Assembly (NCBI RefSeq): GCF_003293675.1
Contig: NZ_CP029984.1
Location: 1,320,472-1,384,471, forward strand
Length of the DNA stretch: 64,000 nucleotides
Reading direction: 5' to 3'
Source of the DNA: Gardnerella leopoldii
Lineage (GTDB): Bacteria; Actinomycetota; Actinomycetes; Actinomycetales; Bifidobacteriaceae
Under the pieces are notes generated by a model. It had not been told where the DNA came from, made no database searches, and saw only the letters and a program-made list of their open reading frames with translations. Positions 27,557-37,429 of the stretch are shown one piece after another (positions within the stretch are counted from its first letter, which is position 1; the number at the start of each line of letters is the position of its first letter). Both the position numbers and the translations under genes were made by a program.

Positions 27557-28312
27557 ATGGCTAAGAGAACTGGGAAACATCGTGCTCAACACTCGCTGTT
27601 AAGCAGTTTTGCTGTTGCCGTTGCAGTATTTCTTACCGGCTATTTATTCGTTCTTAATTTGCGCGTAAACCGCTCTGCTTTTGTGACTTCTAATACGAGT
27701 CAAATGGTTGAAAGAAATTCGCAGCGCACAAAAAATTTACGAGAAGATATAAAATCTTTAGATTCTAAAATTAATTTACTTAATAAAACGCTCGGCAGCA
27801 GCACTAGTGAAGGAAAAGAATCTTCTGATACTGGAAGTAGTACCGTACTTCCAAAACTTGAAGGACCTGGAATTGTTGTAACTCTTAACGACTCTCCTCT
27901 ATGGAAAGGCGCAGTTAATGGTTCCGGAACATCCGGAAATATTAATGATTACGTAATCCACCAGCAAGATATTGAAGCTGTAGTAAATGCTTTGTGGCGC
28001 GGCGGAGCAGAAGCAATAACTATTCAGGATCAGCGAGTATTATTTAACTCCGCAGTTGTTTGTATTGGTAACGTTCTTATGTTGCAAGGTCATCAGTACT
28101 CGCCACCGTATAAAATATCTGCTATTGGTCCAATGGATAGCATGGTTGATGCTCTAAACAATTCACCGGCCATACACACCTACAAGGAGTATGTAAGTTC
28201 GTTTGGATTAGGATGGAAAGTGGAGAAAAAGAATAATCTGCGATTCCCCGAAGCATCGGCCTTGTTGCAACCATTAAGGTACGCAACAGTTCCTAAAGTG
28301 CTAAACAAATAA
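27557..28312 (+). CDS. DUF881 family protein
   Basis: The 251 residues contain an N-terminal transmembrane segment (about residues 15-35), a coiled-coil stretch (about 45-75) and the DUF881 domain (PGIVVTLNDSP, WRGGAEAITIQDQRV, PPYKISAIGP). The domain faces outward. These proteins occur beside crgA, sortases and divisome genes in Actinobacteria, and a role in the cell envelope is likely but not proven. The sortase gene follows after 45 bases, so the two form an operon. Confidence 0.88.
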   Translation: MAKRTGKHRAQHSLLSSFAVAVAVFLTGYLFVLNLRVNRSAFVTSNTSQMVERNSQRTKNLREDIKSLDSKINLLNKTLGSSTSEGKESSDTGSSTVLPKLEGPGIVVTLNDSPLWKGAVNGSGTSGNINDYVIHQQDIEAVVNALWRGGAEAITIQDQRVLFNSAVVCIGNVLMLQGHQYSPPYKISAIGPMDSMVDALNNSPAIHTYKEYVSSFGLGWKVEKKNNLRFPEASALLQPLRYATVPKVLNK

Positions 28313-28357
28313 AATATGTTGCAAAGTCTTCATACATCAATAAAGGAGTAGCACACT

Positions 28358-29464
28358 ATGCAATCTGCTAATATGCAGGAAGGAAAAACGAAGCGTAGCA
28401 GCTCGAATTTCTGGTGGCAAGCCGCTGGAATTATTGGCGAACTGTTGATAGCTTTTGCAGTTATTTGCGCATTGTACATTGCATGGCAAATGTGGTGGAC
28501 TGGAGAGCAGGCTGAGCACACTCAAGTAGAGGCGCGTCAAGCAATATCTTGGCAAAACCCAAAAACTGGCGATAAAACGAAGATTGCTTTACCACAGAAT
28601 ACTGACCCACCTGCTTTAAGCAAACCAAAGTCTGAAGACCTTGTAGCTCGTTTATACATACCACGTTTTGGAAATCAGTGGGAACGAAATGTTGTAGAAG
28701 GCATTACGCCAGACATCTTAAGCAAGCGTGGTTTAGGTCATTATCCAACCACACAAATGCCTGGCGCAATAGGTAATTTCGCAGTAGCAGGTCACCGAAA
28801 TGGTTATGGTCAGCCATTGGGAGATGTAGACTTACTGAAGCCTGGCGACGCAATAGTAGTTCGTACAAAGGATTATTGGTTCGTCTATAAGTACACTTCT
28901 TACAAGATTGTTACACCAGATCACGGTGAAGTTATTGATGCAAATCCTGATCATCCTGGTGAGAAACCAACAAAACGTATGCTTACTCTTACAACTTGCG
29001 AACCTAAGTATACTGCTGCAACTCATCGCTGGATTAGCTACGCAAAATTCGCTTATTGGGCAAAGATTAGCGATGGCATTCCAAAAGAACTTTCTACTAT
29101 TGATGAGCAAGGAAAAGTGAAGTTTATTAACAATGAGCAACAATCTCTAGTTTCTCATCTTTCTTCACTAGTGCCAGTTATGGTGGTTGTTTTATTAGTG
29201 TATGTGATGATTTTCGCAGCAGGAGCAATCGCTTGGCAATGGCCAGAACTTCGCGCTATTCATTCTGGATTAAAGAAAAAGCCTGATGCAAGCATTTTTG
29301 GCGGTCTTTTGCGCATACAACCAGGTATTACAGCGATTCGTTGGATTCTTTCGATTCTGATTTATTTCTTCATTGTATTAGCATTATTCCAGTGGATTTT
29401 CCCTTGGGCCGCATCTACAATTCCATTCCTTCAGCAGATGTCTAATTACTCAACAACTGTATGA
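28358..29464 (+). CDS. srtE: Class E sortase
   Basis: This is a 368-residue membrane transpeptidase. It has an N-terminal transmembrane segment (about residues 24-45) and the sortase core with catalytic His 146 (AGHR), Cys 214 (TLTTCEP) and Arg 224. Two additional hydrophobic segments (about 270-290 and 330-350) follow the core, which is more than a minimal sortase. Class E enzymes favour LAXTG-type signals, so the LAATG protein at 21831-24194 is a plausible substrate. The ribosome-binding site AAAGGAG and the DUF881 neighbour support the start and operon. Confidence 0.9.
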   Translation: MQSANMQEGKTKRSSSNFWWQAAGIIGELLIAFAVICALYIAWQMWWTGEQAEHTQVEARQAISWQNPKTGDKTKIALPQNTDPPALSKPKSEDLVARLYIPRFGNQWERNVVEGITPDILSKRGLGHYPTTQMPGAIGNFAVAGHRNGYGQPLGDVDLLKPGDAIVVRTKDYWFVYKYTSYKIVTPDHGEVIDANPDHPGEKPTKRMLTLTTCEPKYTAATHRWISYAKFAYWAKISDGIPKELSTIDEQGKVKFINNEQQSLVSHLSSLVPVMVVVLLVYVMIFAAGAIAWQWPELRAIHSGLKKKPDASIFGGLLRIQPGITAIRWILSILIYFFIVLALFQWIFPWAASTIPFLQQMSNYSTTV

Positions 29465-29532
29465 TAACGGGTTAAGTAGTAAGTTTTAAATATTCTTACG
29501 ATTGCTTTAAAACTTACAAAATAAAAACATTT

Positions 29533-29570
29533 AAGGCGATTGCGTATGAAGTGCAGTCGCCTTTTGTTTA
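29533..29570 (+). terminator. Terminator of the DUF881-sortase operon
   Basis: The stem AAGGCGA/TCGCCTT (29533-29539 and 29557-29563) is followed by TTGTTT. Confidence 0.75.
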
Positions 29571-29756
29571 TATTAATAAAATAAAAGCCTATAGAAACAC
29601 ATAAAATAACGCATTGCTATAAAACTATGTCTAAATAAACAAACATATCTTAAACAGCTATTTTTTCGTTTTATCACATACTTTGCAACCTAATATAAGT
29701 CTATTTTTGCAGATCTATTTTCACGCATCAATTTTTATAAGTAATATATGGATTTT

Positions 29757-29785
29757 ATTAGAGATACAAACATTAGAGATACAAA
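29757..29785 (+). repeat. Short direct repeat
   Basis: ATTAGAGATACAAA occurs twice, separated by a single C (29757-29770 and 29772-29785), directly beside the pknB terminator hairpin. Confidence 0.8.
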
Positions 29786-29825
29786 AATGCTGCTTGCTCT
29801 ACTTTTCTTGTAGAACAAGCAGCAT
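29782..29825 (-). terminator. Terminator of the fha-pstP-rodA-pbpA-pkn operon
   Basis: A 16-bp stem with one mismatch (29787-29802 against 29810-29825) is followed on the minus strand by TTTTT. It lies about 40 bases past the pknB stop. Confidence 0.87.
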
Positions 29826-29865
29826 ATACATTATTTTTACAGACTTAATCTAACACAAATCTAAA

Positions 29866-31869
29866 TCAGTCTGAATCAGACGAAGAACCAAGGCTTGGAC
29901 GTGTAACTAATGTAATCGCTTTGCCCTTCTCAACCTTGCTTCCTGCTTCCTCAGACATGCTCATGACTATATCGTCATCTTTTGCCATTGAATCAGATAC
30001 TACTCTCAAACCTTTTGCTTCAAGTATTTTCTTCGCCTGTTTGAAGGTAACAGTACCAAGATCTATACTAGGAACTTCAACTTTCGAAGCACCTTGAGAA
30101 ACGTACACAGTAATAGAGCTGTGTGGTTTAACAGAGGAACCAGACGACGGATTTAGTCGAGTTACAGAACCTTCAGGCACATTATCTGAATCTTCCTTAA
30201 CTACATCCGTAGTAAAACCAAAATTCTCTAATTGGCTAACCACAATGTCTTTGCTTTGACCAACAAGACCGTCAGGAATTTTAGTTAAGCCGGATGCAAT
30301 ATATAAAGTAATTAATGTACCCTTATCAGCAAACGAATCTGCGTCAGGATCTGTGCGAGTTACATGATCTTTCTTAATATCTGCACTATCTTCTACTCGA
30401 ACATTAGCAATCTTAAACCCAGCACGCTCAAGCATTTTACGAGCAGCTTCTTGCGTTTTACCACTTACATCTGGCACGCGAGTTGATTGTGGTCCAACCG
30501 AGAACCATACAGTCACCTTGGATCCAGAAGCAACATGCTCACCTCCACGCGGTGATTGCTTAGTAAAAGTTCCCTCAGGTTGAGAAGAATGATCATCTTC
30601 ACGAATATCTGGAACCAAACCAAGTGCACGCAACTTTTCACGAGCAGCATCCTGCGTTGTTGTCTCCATAAATGTTGGAACTACAACATCTCCAGTAGCA
30701 CGACTTCGGTTGAGCATAAACAGCACACCCAGAAGAACTAATACTGTTACTAATACTCCAACTATAGATCCGATTACTACTCGTTTACGACGTTGCGCTT
30801 GCATTGTTGCTCTTTGTGACGCGCGCGTGCTAGGAGAAAATGCAATATTTGCAGATTCAACTTGACCAGTAATAGGATTAAACGATTGAGTTGCAGCACC
30901 ATCTGTCATGCCCATAGCCATAGTTGCAGCATTCTGTTCAGCCTGCTTACGCGCCTTCATATTAGCTAAATCAGTCAATGGATTAAACGCTGCTGCAACA
31001 GGCACTCCACCGTTCATAAACGCTAGAATGTCATTCTTAAACTCTGATGCTGTGGCATATCTATTTTGTCTATCTTTTGCCATTGCTTTAGCACAAATCT
31101 TGTCCCACATAGCAGGCATGCCTGGAACAAGTGTGCTAAGAGGTGTCGCCACTTCCGAAACATGCTGATATGCGATGGCAACAGCTGAATCTCCAATAAA
31201 AGGAGGACGTCCAGTTAGCATTTCATACAGCACACACCCTGCAGAATACAAATCAGAGCGCATATCTACTTGTTCACCACGAGCCTGCTCTGGAGACAAA
31301 TATTGTGCTGTTCCAACAACACCTTGAGACTGTGTCATAGTTGTTGCAGAATCATCAAGAGCTCTAGCTATTCCAAAATCCATGACTTTTACTAAGCCTT
31401 GTTCAGAAATCATAATATTTCCAGGCTTAATATCGCGGTGAATAATACCCATTCTGTGCGAATACTCTAAAGCATTGAGCACTCCAAGCATAACTTGTTC
31501 AGCGTCTCTCTGACTTAAAGCTCCATTCATTTTTAGAATATCGCGTAATGTTTTACCTTTAATGTATTCCATTACAAGATACGGTAAACGCTCTTCTAAG
31601 CCATTTTCTGCTATAACAGATTCTTCTCCAGAATCATAAATATTCACAATATTAGGATTGTTCATCTGCGCAATGGCATGCGCTTCCCTGCGGAATCGCG
31701 AAAGGAAAATCTCATCGTTCGCTAAATCGGAACGCATAATTTTCACAGCAACTGTACGACCTAAGCGCTTATCAACAGCAACACGCACTTCTGCCATGCC
31801 GCCACGGCCAATAAGCTCCCCTAATTCGTATCGACCATTCGCTAATGAGGTGGGCATTGTGGTATTCAT
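29866..31869 (-). CDS. pknB: Serine/threonine protein kinase with four PASTA domains
   Basis: The 667-residue membrane kinase has a glycine loop GRGGMAEV, the ATP lysine 43, HRD at 144-146 with the loop lysine (HRDIKPGN), and DFG at 164-166. After a linker of about 100 residues, one transmembrane segment (about 365-387) is followed by four outward PASTA domains of about 65 residues each, which sense muropeptides or lipid II. It phosphorylates division and wall-synthesis proteins in Actinobacteria. It overlaps pknA by ATGA and is the last gene of the operon. Confidence 0.97.
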   Translation of the reverse strand: MNTTMPTSLANGRYELGELIGRGGMAEVRVAVDKRLGRTVAVKIMRSDLANDEIFLSRFRREAHAIAQMNNPNIVNIYDSGEESVIAENGLEERLPYLVMEYIKGKTLRDILKMNGALSQRDAEQVMLGVLNALEYSHRMGIIHRDIKPGNIMISEQGLVKVMDFGIARALDDSATTMTQSQGVVGTAQYLSPEQARGEQVDMRSDLYSAGCVLYEMLTGRPPFIGDSAVAIAYQHVSEVATPLSTLVPGMPAMWDKICAKAMAKDRQNRYATASEFKNDILAFMNGGVPVAAAFNPLTDLANMKARKQAEQNAATMAMGMTDGAATQSFNPITGQVESANIAFSPSTRASQRATMQAQRRKRVVIGSIVGVLVTVLVLLGVLFMLNRSRATGDVVVPTFMETTTQDAAREKLRALGLVPDIREDDHSSQPEGTFTKQSPRGGEHVASGSKVTVWFSVGPQSTRVPDVSGKTQEAARKMLERAGFKIANVRVEDSADIKKDHVTRTDPDADSFADKGTLITLYIASGLTKIPDGLVGQSKDIVVSQLENFGFTTDVVKEDSDNVPEGSVTRLNPSSGSSVKPHSSITVYVSQGASKVEVPSIDLGTVTFKQAKKILEAKGLRVVSDSMAKDDDIVMSMSEEAGSKVEKGKAITLVTRPSLGSSSDSD

Positions 31870-32828
31870 TGCTGCTCCTTGCGATCATTGGTATTAAAAA
31901 TATTAATAATATTTACTTGGCTTTGCGGCATACTTTTAATACATCTTCGTTGTCGCAAATTTGTAGAAAGTACTCCTGTTGTATTGTTGAAGGCTGTTTC
32001 TTGATCTAACAGTCTGCGCTCAATACGAGATAATACTTTCGACACGACTAATGCATCTTTTGGACGATCTTTTGGATTCTTTGCAAGCATAGACATAATA
32101 AACTGTTGCAATTGCAAATCAACATTTTCTGGCAAAGGTGGCACAGGATCATTAACATGTGCAGCAGCAATATCTACCGGCGTTGCTCCAGTAAATGGAC
32201 GATGTCCACACAAGCCTTCATATGCCACAACACCTAACGAATAAATATCAGATTGTGCAGTAGCTTGCTCACCTTGCGCTTGTTCTGGAGAAATATATTG
32301 AGCTGTTCCAACTACCATGCCATCTTGAGTGATTTGTTCTTGGTCGCTGGAATATGACACGCCAAAATCTGTGATTTTCACATTGCCAGTATCAGAAACC
32401 ATAATATTTGCAGGTTTTACATCGCGATGAATTACACCATGAGAATGAGCTACAAAAAGCCCTCGAGCTGTTTGAATAAGAATAGGAAGTAACTTAGTAG
32501 GATCAATTATTTTTTCTTTATGATACAAATCTGCCAATGATTTACTTGGCACATATTCCATAATTAAGAATCCAATACCATCATGCTCATAATAATCAAA
32601 TAATGCTGCAATATTAGGATGCGCTAAATTGGCAGAATTATGCGCTTCAGCACGAAGACGACGTAATTTTGCTTCAACGTTTACGGTATCTGTGCGTAAC
32701 GCCTTAATGGCAACAATTCGCCCAAGTTGAATATCAAAGCCTTTCCAAACTTCTCCCATACCGCCTTGAGCAAGGCGGCGATCAAGTCTATAACGATGAT
32801 GAACTAACTGTCCTTCAACGAGTTTCAT
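31866..32828 (-). CDS. pknA: Serine/threonine protein kinase, PknA-like
   Basis: The 320-residue kinase has glycine loop AQGGMGEV, lysine 42, HRD at 134-136 and DFG at 154-156, so it should be active. The region after the kinase domain (residues about 270-320) contains no transmembrane segment, unlike mycobacterial PknA, so this enzyme is probably cytosolic. It overlaps both pbpA and pknB by four bases, which points to translational coupling. Confidence 0.92.
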   Translation of the reverse strand: MKLVEGQLVHHRYRLDRRLAQGGMGEVWKGFDIQLGRIVAIKALRTDTVNVEAKLRRLRAEAHNSANLAHPNIAALFDYYEHDGIGFLIMEYVPSKSLADLYHKEKIIDPTKLLPILIQTARGLFVAHSHGVIHRDVKPANIMVSDTGNVKITDFGVSYSSDQEQITQDGMVVGTAQYISPEQAQGEQATAQSDIYSLGVVAYEGLCGHRPFTGATPVDIAAAHVNDPVPPLPENVDLQLQQFIMSMLAKNPKDRPKDALVVSKVLSRIERRLLDQETAFNNTTGVLSTNLRQRRCIKSMPQSQVNIINIFNTNDRKEQQ

Positions 32829-34291
32829 TGTTTAAGCGCCTCCTCCATCACTTGTCGCATAATAGGTCCTGCCGCGTAACTACCAAATGTACTTGTGTTA
32901 TGTACTATAACTGCTATAGCTATTCTAGGATTTTCAGCAGGAGCAAATCCAATAATCCAACCATTAGCAGCTTGATTATACATTCCAATCTGTGCAGTAC
33001 CTGTTTTAGCAGCAACATGAATATTAGGTAAAGCAAGATTAGGATTTTCTTTTGTAACAACAGCCTGCATCATAGAAGTTAATTTAGATGCACTGTCACT
33101 ACTCATTACTTGGTTCATAACGGTTGGTCTAGTTTGTGACAATACTGACAAATCACTAGATCTTACACAATCAACAAGAGTAGGCTTCATCAATGTTCCA
33201 TTATTTGCAATAGCTGCCGCAATCATAGCATTTTGCAAAGGTGTAACCTTAGCATCACCTTGACCTATTGATTCCAGAGCTAGTCTATCTGGAGTTGGCT
33301 TAATAGAAAAAGTAGATTTCACGGATCGCATTGGGAATCCAGTAGAATCAGAACCATCAATAGACAGCGAATCGAAGAATCCAAACTTTCTTGCTTGCTT
33401 TACAATTACGTCAGATCCTAAAGAATTACCCAATTGAGCAAAAGCAGTATTAGACGAATATGCTAAAGCATCCTCAAAAGATATTTTTCCATCAACGCCA
33501 TTCGCTTGGTAAGTGACATTTGTAAGAGACGTCTTGGTTCCAGGCAAAACATAGCTCGCACCAGCAGGTATTTTCGTATCAGGCTTGTATTTTCCAGATT
33601 CTAATGCTGCTGCTGCAACAACAGTTTTGAACGTAGAGCCAGGAGCATAAAGCTCAGAAACAGCACGATTCAGCATAGGATTTGACACATCTGATGTTAT
33701 TCTCTCATACGATTTATTTACTTCATTAATATTGTGAAGAGCAAGATCATTCGGATCATAACTTGGAGTGCTTACCATGGCGCGAATTCTTCCGGTTTTT
33801 GGCTCAATTGCAACTAAAGCTGCGTCTTTGCCTTTAAGAAGATTGTAAGCAAGATTTTGCAAGCGTGAATCAATTGACGTCTCTATAGAAGCTCCGCGAT
33901 TAGTTGCTCCAGTAAATAATGAACGGAATTTTTGCCAGAACAGAGCGTCTGATTCTCCACTTAATAAGCTATTGCGAGAAGCTTCAATTCCTCTATCTGC
34001 ACGCTGGCTAATAGAAAAATATCCAGTAACTGGAGCATATACTAATCCGTTAGAATACTGACGTTGATACACAAAAGCATCTTTAGATGGTTCAGATTTC
34101 GCTATAACTGTGCCATCTGATGTAAGTATTGCTCCACGTGGAGCACCAAACTCATGGTATAAAGCTCTGCGATTTCGAGGATCAGAATTTAGAGCATTCG
34201 CTTTAATAGAAGTAATAATTGTACTTGAAATACCAAGTATTACAAAAAGTACCAATACTGCAGTAAAAAGTTCTCTAAGACTTTTATTCAT
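32825..34291 (-). CDS. pbpA: Class B penicillin-binding protein (peptidoglycan transpeptidase)
   Basis: From the ATG at 34291, the 488-residue protein has an N-terminal membrane anchor (about 8-28), a dimerisation region and the transpeptidase domain with STFK (Ser 219), SSN (279-281) and KTGT (429-432). It crosslinks peptidoglycan during growth or division. The internal ATG is chosen over a start at 34333 because GAGAGGTGATAAC precedes it and the membrane anchor then lies at the usual distance. The start overlaps the end of the rodA gene, which encodes the matching glycosyltransferase. Confidence 0.95.
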   Translation of the reverse strand: MNKSLRELFTAVLVLFVILGISSTIITSIKANALNSDPRNRRALYHEFGAPRGAILTSDGTVIAKSEPSKDAFVYQRQYSNGLVYAPVTGYFSISQRADRGIEASRNSLLSGESDALFWQKFRSLFTGATNRGASIETSIDSRLQNLAYNLLKGKDAALVAIEPKTGRIRAMVSTPSYDPNDLALHNINEVNKSYERITSDVSNPMLNRAVSELYAPGSTFKTVVAAAALESGKYKPDTKIPAGASYVLPGTKTSLTNVTYQANGVDGKISFEDALAYSSNTAFAQLGNSLGSDVIVKQARKFGFFDSLSIDGSDSTGFPMRSVKSTFSIKPTPDRLALESIGQGDAKVTPLQNAMIAAAIANNGTLMKPTLVDCVRSSDLSVLSQTRPTVMNQVMSSDSASKLTSMMQAVVTKENPNLALPNIHVAAKTGTAQIGMYNQAANGWIIGFAPAENPRIAIAVIVHNTSTFGSYAAGPIMRQVMEEALKQ

Positions 34292-35765
34292 TGTTATCAC
34301 CTCTCTCTGAAGAGGAAATAACAGCAGAAGCATCTATATTATTTTCATAATCTGTATTGTTATATTCGCTATTATTTGTATTCGTATTAGCTCGCTCTCG
34401 CAATTCACGCTCGCGCAACGCTGCTAAGGCAGCGTATTGGAAAGTATCTGAAACAGGAGCAGATTCAGGTTTATTTGCAGCGTGAGAAATAACAATAAGC
34501 AAAGATGCAAGCAAATAATTTGCCACTAAAGAAGAGCCTCCAGCTGCCATATACGGCAAAGTTAAACCGGTTAATGGAATAACCAAAGTAATTCCACCAA
34601 CAACAGTAAACACTTGGAAAGCCATAGTAAAAACAAGCCCTGAAGCTAATAATTTTCCAAAGCCATCTTTAATTTTCATTGCAGTAATCATTCCAGATGC
34701 AATAATAATTAAATACAAAACCAATACGGCTAGAAGCCCAGTAAGACCAAGCTCTTCACCAACAGAAGCATAAATAAAATCAGAATTAGCTAGCGGTGTT
34801 ATAGAAGGATGACCTTGTCCTAAACCTGTTCCGGTTGTTCCTCCAGCAGCCAAACCAAACAATCCAGATACAATTTGCGCTGAGCCACCAGGGAAACGAT
34901 TATAGACCGCATTATCAAATGGATGAAGCCACGAATCCACACGATATTGCACATGTGCGAATAACTTTACTGCCATCAAGCATCCAGCTACAAAAGCAAT
35001 ACCTCCAACAGCAATCCACCCTCTGCGACCTGTTGCAACATACAACATTGACACAAACATTGCGAAGAACATCAATGACGTTCCAAGATCATGCTGAATA
35101 ACGAGCACGCCCATTGATGCGGCCCATACTAAAGCAATAGGTCCCATGTCTTGTAAGCGAGGAAGGTGAATTCCCAAAACTTTATTTCCACCTACAGCAA
35201 GTCGATCACGATGATTAAACAGATACGCTGCAAAGAAGAACGACAGGAAAAGCTTAGCAAACTCTCCTGGCTGCACTGTGTGATCACCAAAACCTATCCA
35301 AATTCTTGCTCCACCAATTTCTTTACCTAATCCAGGAACCATAGGTGAAAGCAAAAGAATCAAGCCTATGACCATATTCACATAAGAAAAACGCCTTAAA
35401 ATGCGATAATCATTCAAAAGAATAACGAAAATAATTGATAATACCAGTGCCGCACAAATCCACACCATTTGTTTTATTGCAACATTTGTATTATTTTGCC
35501 TATCAATTCTAGCTATAAGAACTGTTCCAATTGCAGTTAAAAGCATAATACAAGGTAAAATAGCTTGACTTGCATATGGCTGTTTAACAAGAAGAACACC
35601 CCAAAATACGAAAAACAGTGCCATAACGAGAATCAACATTGCTGCATAATTAGCAGAAATATAACCGTCAATACGGAAAAACATCTGTAAAAATGCCATG
35701 CCAGAAAGCAACGTTGCAAAAAGCAACAATGCTATCTGTCTGATACGCGTAGCAATCATATTCAT
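34284..35765 (-). CDS. rodA: FtsW/RodA/SpoVE-family peptidoglycan polymerase
   Basis: This is a polytopic membrane protein of 493 residues with about 12 hydrophobic segments. The family regions GGARIWIG, QPGEFAKLFL and GLGQGHPSITPLANSDFIYASVGEELG are clear. SEDS proteins polymerise lipid II and pair with class B PBPs; pbpA follows directly. A hydrophilic, Asn-rich tail (about residues 445-493) extends into the cytoplasm. The ATG overlaps the pstP stop codon (ATGA), with a run of six G upstream as ribosome-binding sequence. Confidence 0.95.
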   Translation of the reverse strand: MNMIATRIRQIALLLFATLLSGMAFLQMFFRIDGYISANYAAMLILVMALFFVFWGVLLVKQPYASQAILPCIMLLTAIGTVLIARIDRQNNTNVAIKQMVWICAALVLSIIFVILLNDYRILRRFSYVNMVIGLILLLSPMVPGLGKEIGGARIWIGFGDHTVQPGEFAKLFLSFFFAAYLFNHRDRLAVGGNKVLGIHLPRLQDMGPIALVWAASMGVLVIQHDLGTSLMFFAMFVSMLYVATGRRGWIAVGGIAFVAGCLMAVKLFAHVQYRVDSWLHPFDNAVYNRFPGGSAQIVSGLFGLAAGGTTGTGLGQGHPSITPLANSDFIYASVGEELGLTGLLAVLVLYLIIIASGMITAMKIKDGFGKLLASGLVFTMAFQVFTVVGGITLVIPLTGLTLPYMAAGGSSLVANYLLASLLIVISHAANKPESAPVSDTFQYAALAALRERELRERANTNTNNSEYNNTDYENNIDASAVISSSERGDNNE

Positions 35766-37426
35766 GAGGTTTTACCCCCCTGCTTCGCATTATCTTTATT
35801 TTTATTTATTTTATTTTCTAATTTCTTTTGATTCTGTTCATTAAGTTTTTCTTGTTCTCGTGCACGCATTTCTCGACGAATTAACGAAGCATGACCACGA
35901 GCCTCAACTAAGCTGCCAAAACTAATGCCTTCTTTTAATTGATCCTGCCAAGATCTATCTAGTTTATTAACAGGGATGTCAGTAGATTCCACTTCATGAG
36001 ATAATGCAATACCGAAAATATTTGTTGGCACTCCTTGGTAGATAACAACTTTGTTACTGTCTTTTCCAATATAATATTGCGTTTGAGTCCACGCATATAC
36101 TCCGTAGCCTACTCCAGAAATAACAAATAATACTAACAATATTCCCAAAGATATGCCTATGCGAGTCCACCTGCGCCTCAATGAATGAGCACGATGTGCC
36201 TCATCCTGCTCATGTTTGACAGCACGAGCAACATCTGGATCATGAGGATCCGTTGAAACTTTACCATTCTTTTTTTTGACTATAGGAATCTCATTAGTGT
36301 CAGGTGTATGTAATTCTCCAACTTCTTCACGAATGTGTGAAGGTTGCACAATTCTTGTAATAGATATTGTTCCTTCATCTGGATTTTTAGAATTATCATC
36401 ATCTTGAGCTAGCGCGGCTGCTCGTTGAGCTGGTGAATTCTTATCTTCGCGCAATGCCGGTGCTGAAGCTACTGCTTTATTTACGATATCTGCAATTGAC
36501 TCGAGATCCTTACTTGCAGCTCCTCCAATAAGTGGAGTTTGATGCGGAAGATCAAATGCATCAGCATCAAGTGCAAGCGTTGCATCTGCAATAACGGCTG
36601 TAACATTATCTGTACTACCAGCACGAAGTGCCATAGATACTAATTTTTGAGCGCATTCTTCTTGATTAGAAATACTACTCATCACATCTTGAATAGTTGA
36701 ATCTTCAAGAACTCCACACAATCCATCAGAGCAAAGAAGCCAACGGTCAGAAGGATGAGCTGAACGCAAAGCAATATCAGGACGAGGATCTATATCAAAA
36801 TCACCTAATACTCGCATAACAACATTCCGTTGAGGATGATTTCGCGCTTCTTCAGGCGTAATATGACCTGTATCAATCAAATGCTGAACATAACTATGAT
36901 CAGTAGTCATGCGCATAAGATGATTATCTCTTAGTAGATACGCTCTAGAATCACCTAAATGAGCCAGAACCCAGTATCCTCTTACAAGAGTTACTGCAGT
37001 CACTGTCGTTCCCATTCCAGCAAGACGGCGCTCACGCTTAGCTTTACCAACAATCGCATCATGAGCAGCCATAATCGATGTTTCCATCATTGAAGAAACA
37101 GTTTTAACATCATGCGGTCTTGAATCTTGTTCAATATGTGCAAGAGAACGAATCGCTATAGTAGAAGCTGTATCTCCTCCAGCATGACCACCCATTCCGT
37201 CGCAAATTGCAGCTAAATGTTCACCAGCAAATGCAGAATCTTGATTATTACTACGAACAGTTCCAACATCACTGACAGCCGTAGCATACATAAAAAGTAT
37301 TTTTTCTACAGAATTTGCGCGATTTTCTTTAATATCATTTTTATCTGTTATAGATGATATTTTTTCTATTTGCCCAGTAACTGCGGTCTGAATTTCTTCT
37401 TCGTTATTTGAATTGATTTGTTTCAT
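35762..37426 (-). CDS. pstP: PP2C-type serine/threonine protein phosphatase
   Basis: The 554 residues hold an N-terminal PP2C domain (about residues 45-290) with the metal-binding motifs CDGMGGHAGGD and SDGLCGVL. A long hydrophilic linker, a transmembrane segment (about 417-440) and an outward C-terminal part follow. It reverses phosphorylation by PknA and PknB. The acidic N-terminal extension of about 45 residues is unusual for PstP; a start at the internal Met (MYATAVSDVG) would give the more common form, but no clear ribosome-binding sequence supports that. Confidence 0.93.
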   Translation of the reverse strand: MKQINSNNEEEIQTAVTGQIEKISSITDKNDIKENRANSVEKILFMYATAVSDVGTVRSNNQDSAFAGEHLAAICDGMGGHAGGDTASTIAIRSLAHIEQDSRPHDVKTVSSMMETSIMAAHDAIVGKAKRERRLAGMGTTVTAVTLVRGYWVLAHLGDSRAYLLRDNHLMRMTTDHSYVQHLIDTGHITPEEARNHPQRNVVMRVLGDFDIDPRPDIALRSAHPSDRWLLCSDGLCGVLEDSTIQDVMSSISNQEECAQKLVSMALRAGSTDNVTAVIADATLALDADAFDLPHQTPLIGGAASKDLESIADIVNKAVASAPALREDKNSPAQRAAALAQDDDNSKNPDEGTISITRIVQPSHIREEVGELHTPDTNEIPIVKKKNGKVSTDPHDPDVARAVKHEQDEAHRAHSLRRRWTRIGISLGILLVLFVISGVGYGVYAWTQTQYYIGKDSNKVVIYQGVPTNIFGIALSHEVESTDIPVNKLDRSWQDQLKEGISFGSLVEARGHASLIRREMRAREQEKLNEQNQKKLENKINKNKDNAKQGGKTS

Positions 37427-37429
37427 TTG

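Larger units (their letters stand above)
29465..29865. other. Intergenic region between the sortase and pknB
   Basis: No gene is seen. From left to right it holds an AT-rich 12-bp hairpin (29479-29517), the terminator of the sortase operon (29533-29570), AT-rich sequence, a direct repeat (29757-29785) and the pknB terminator (29782-29825). Confidence 0.6.
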
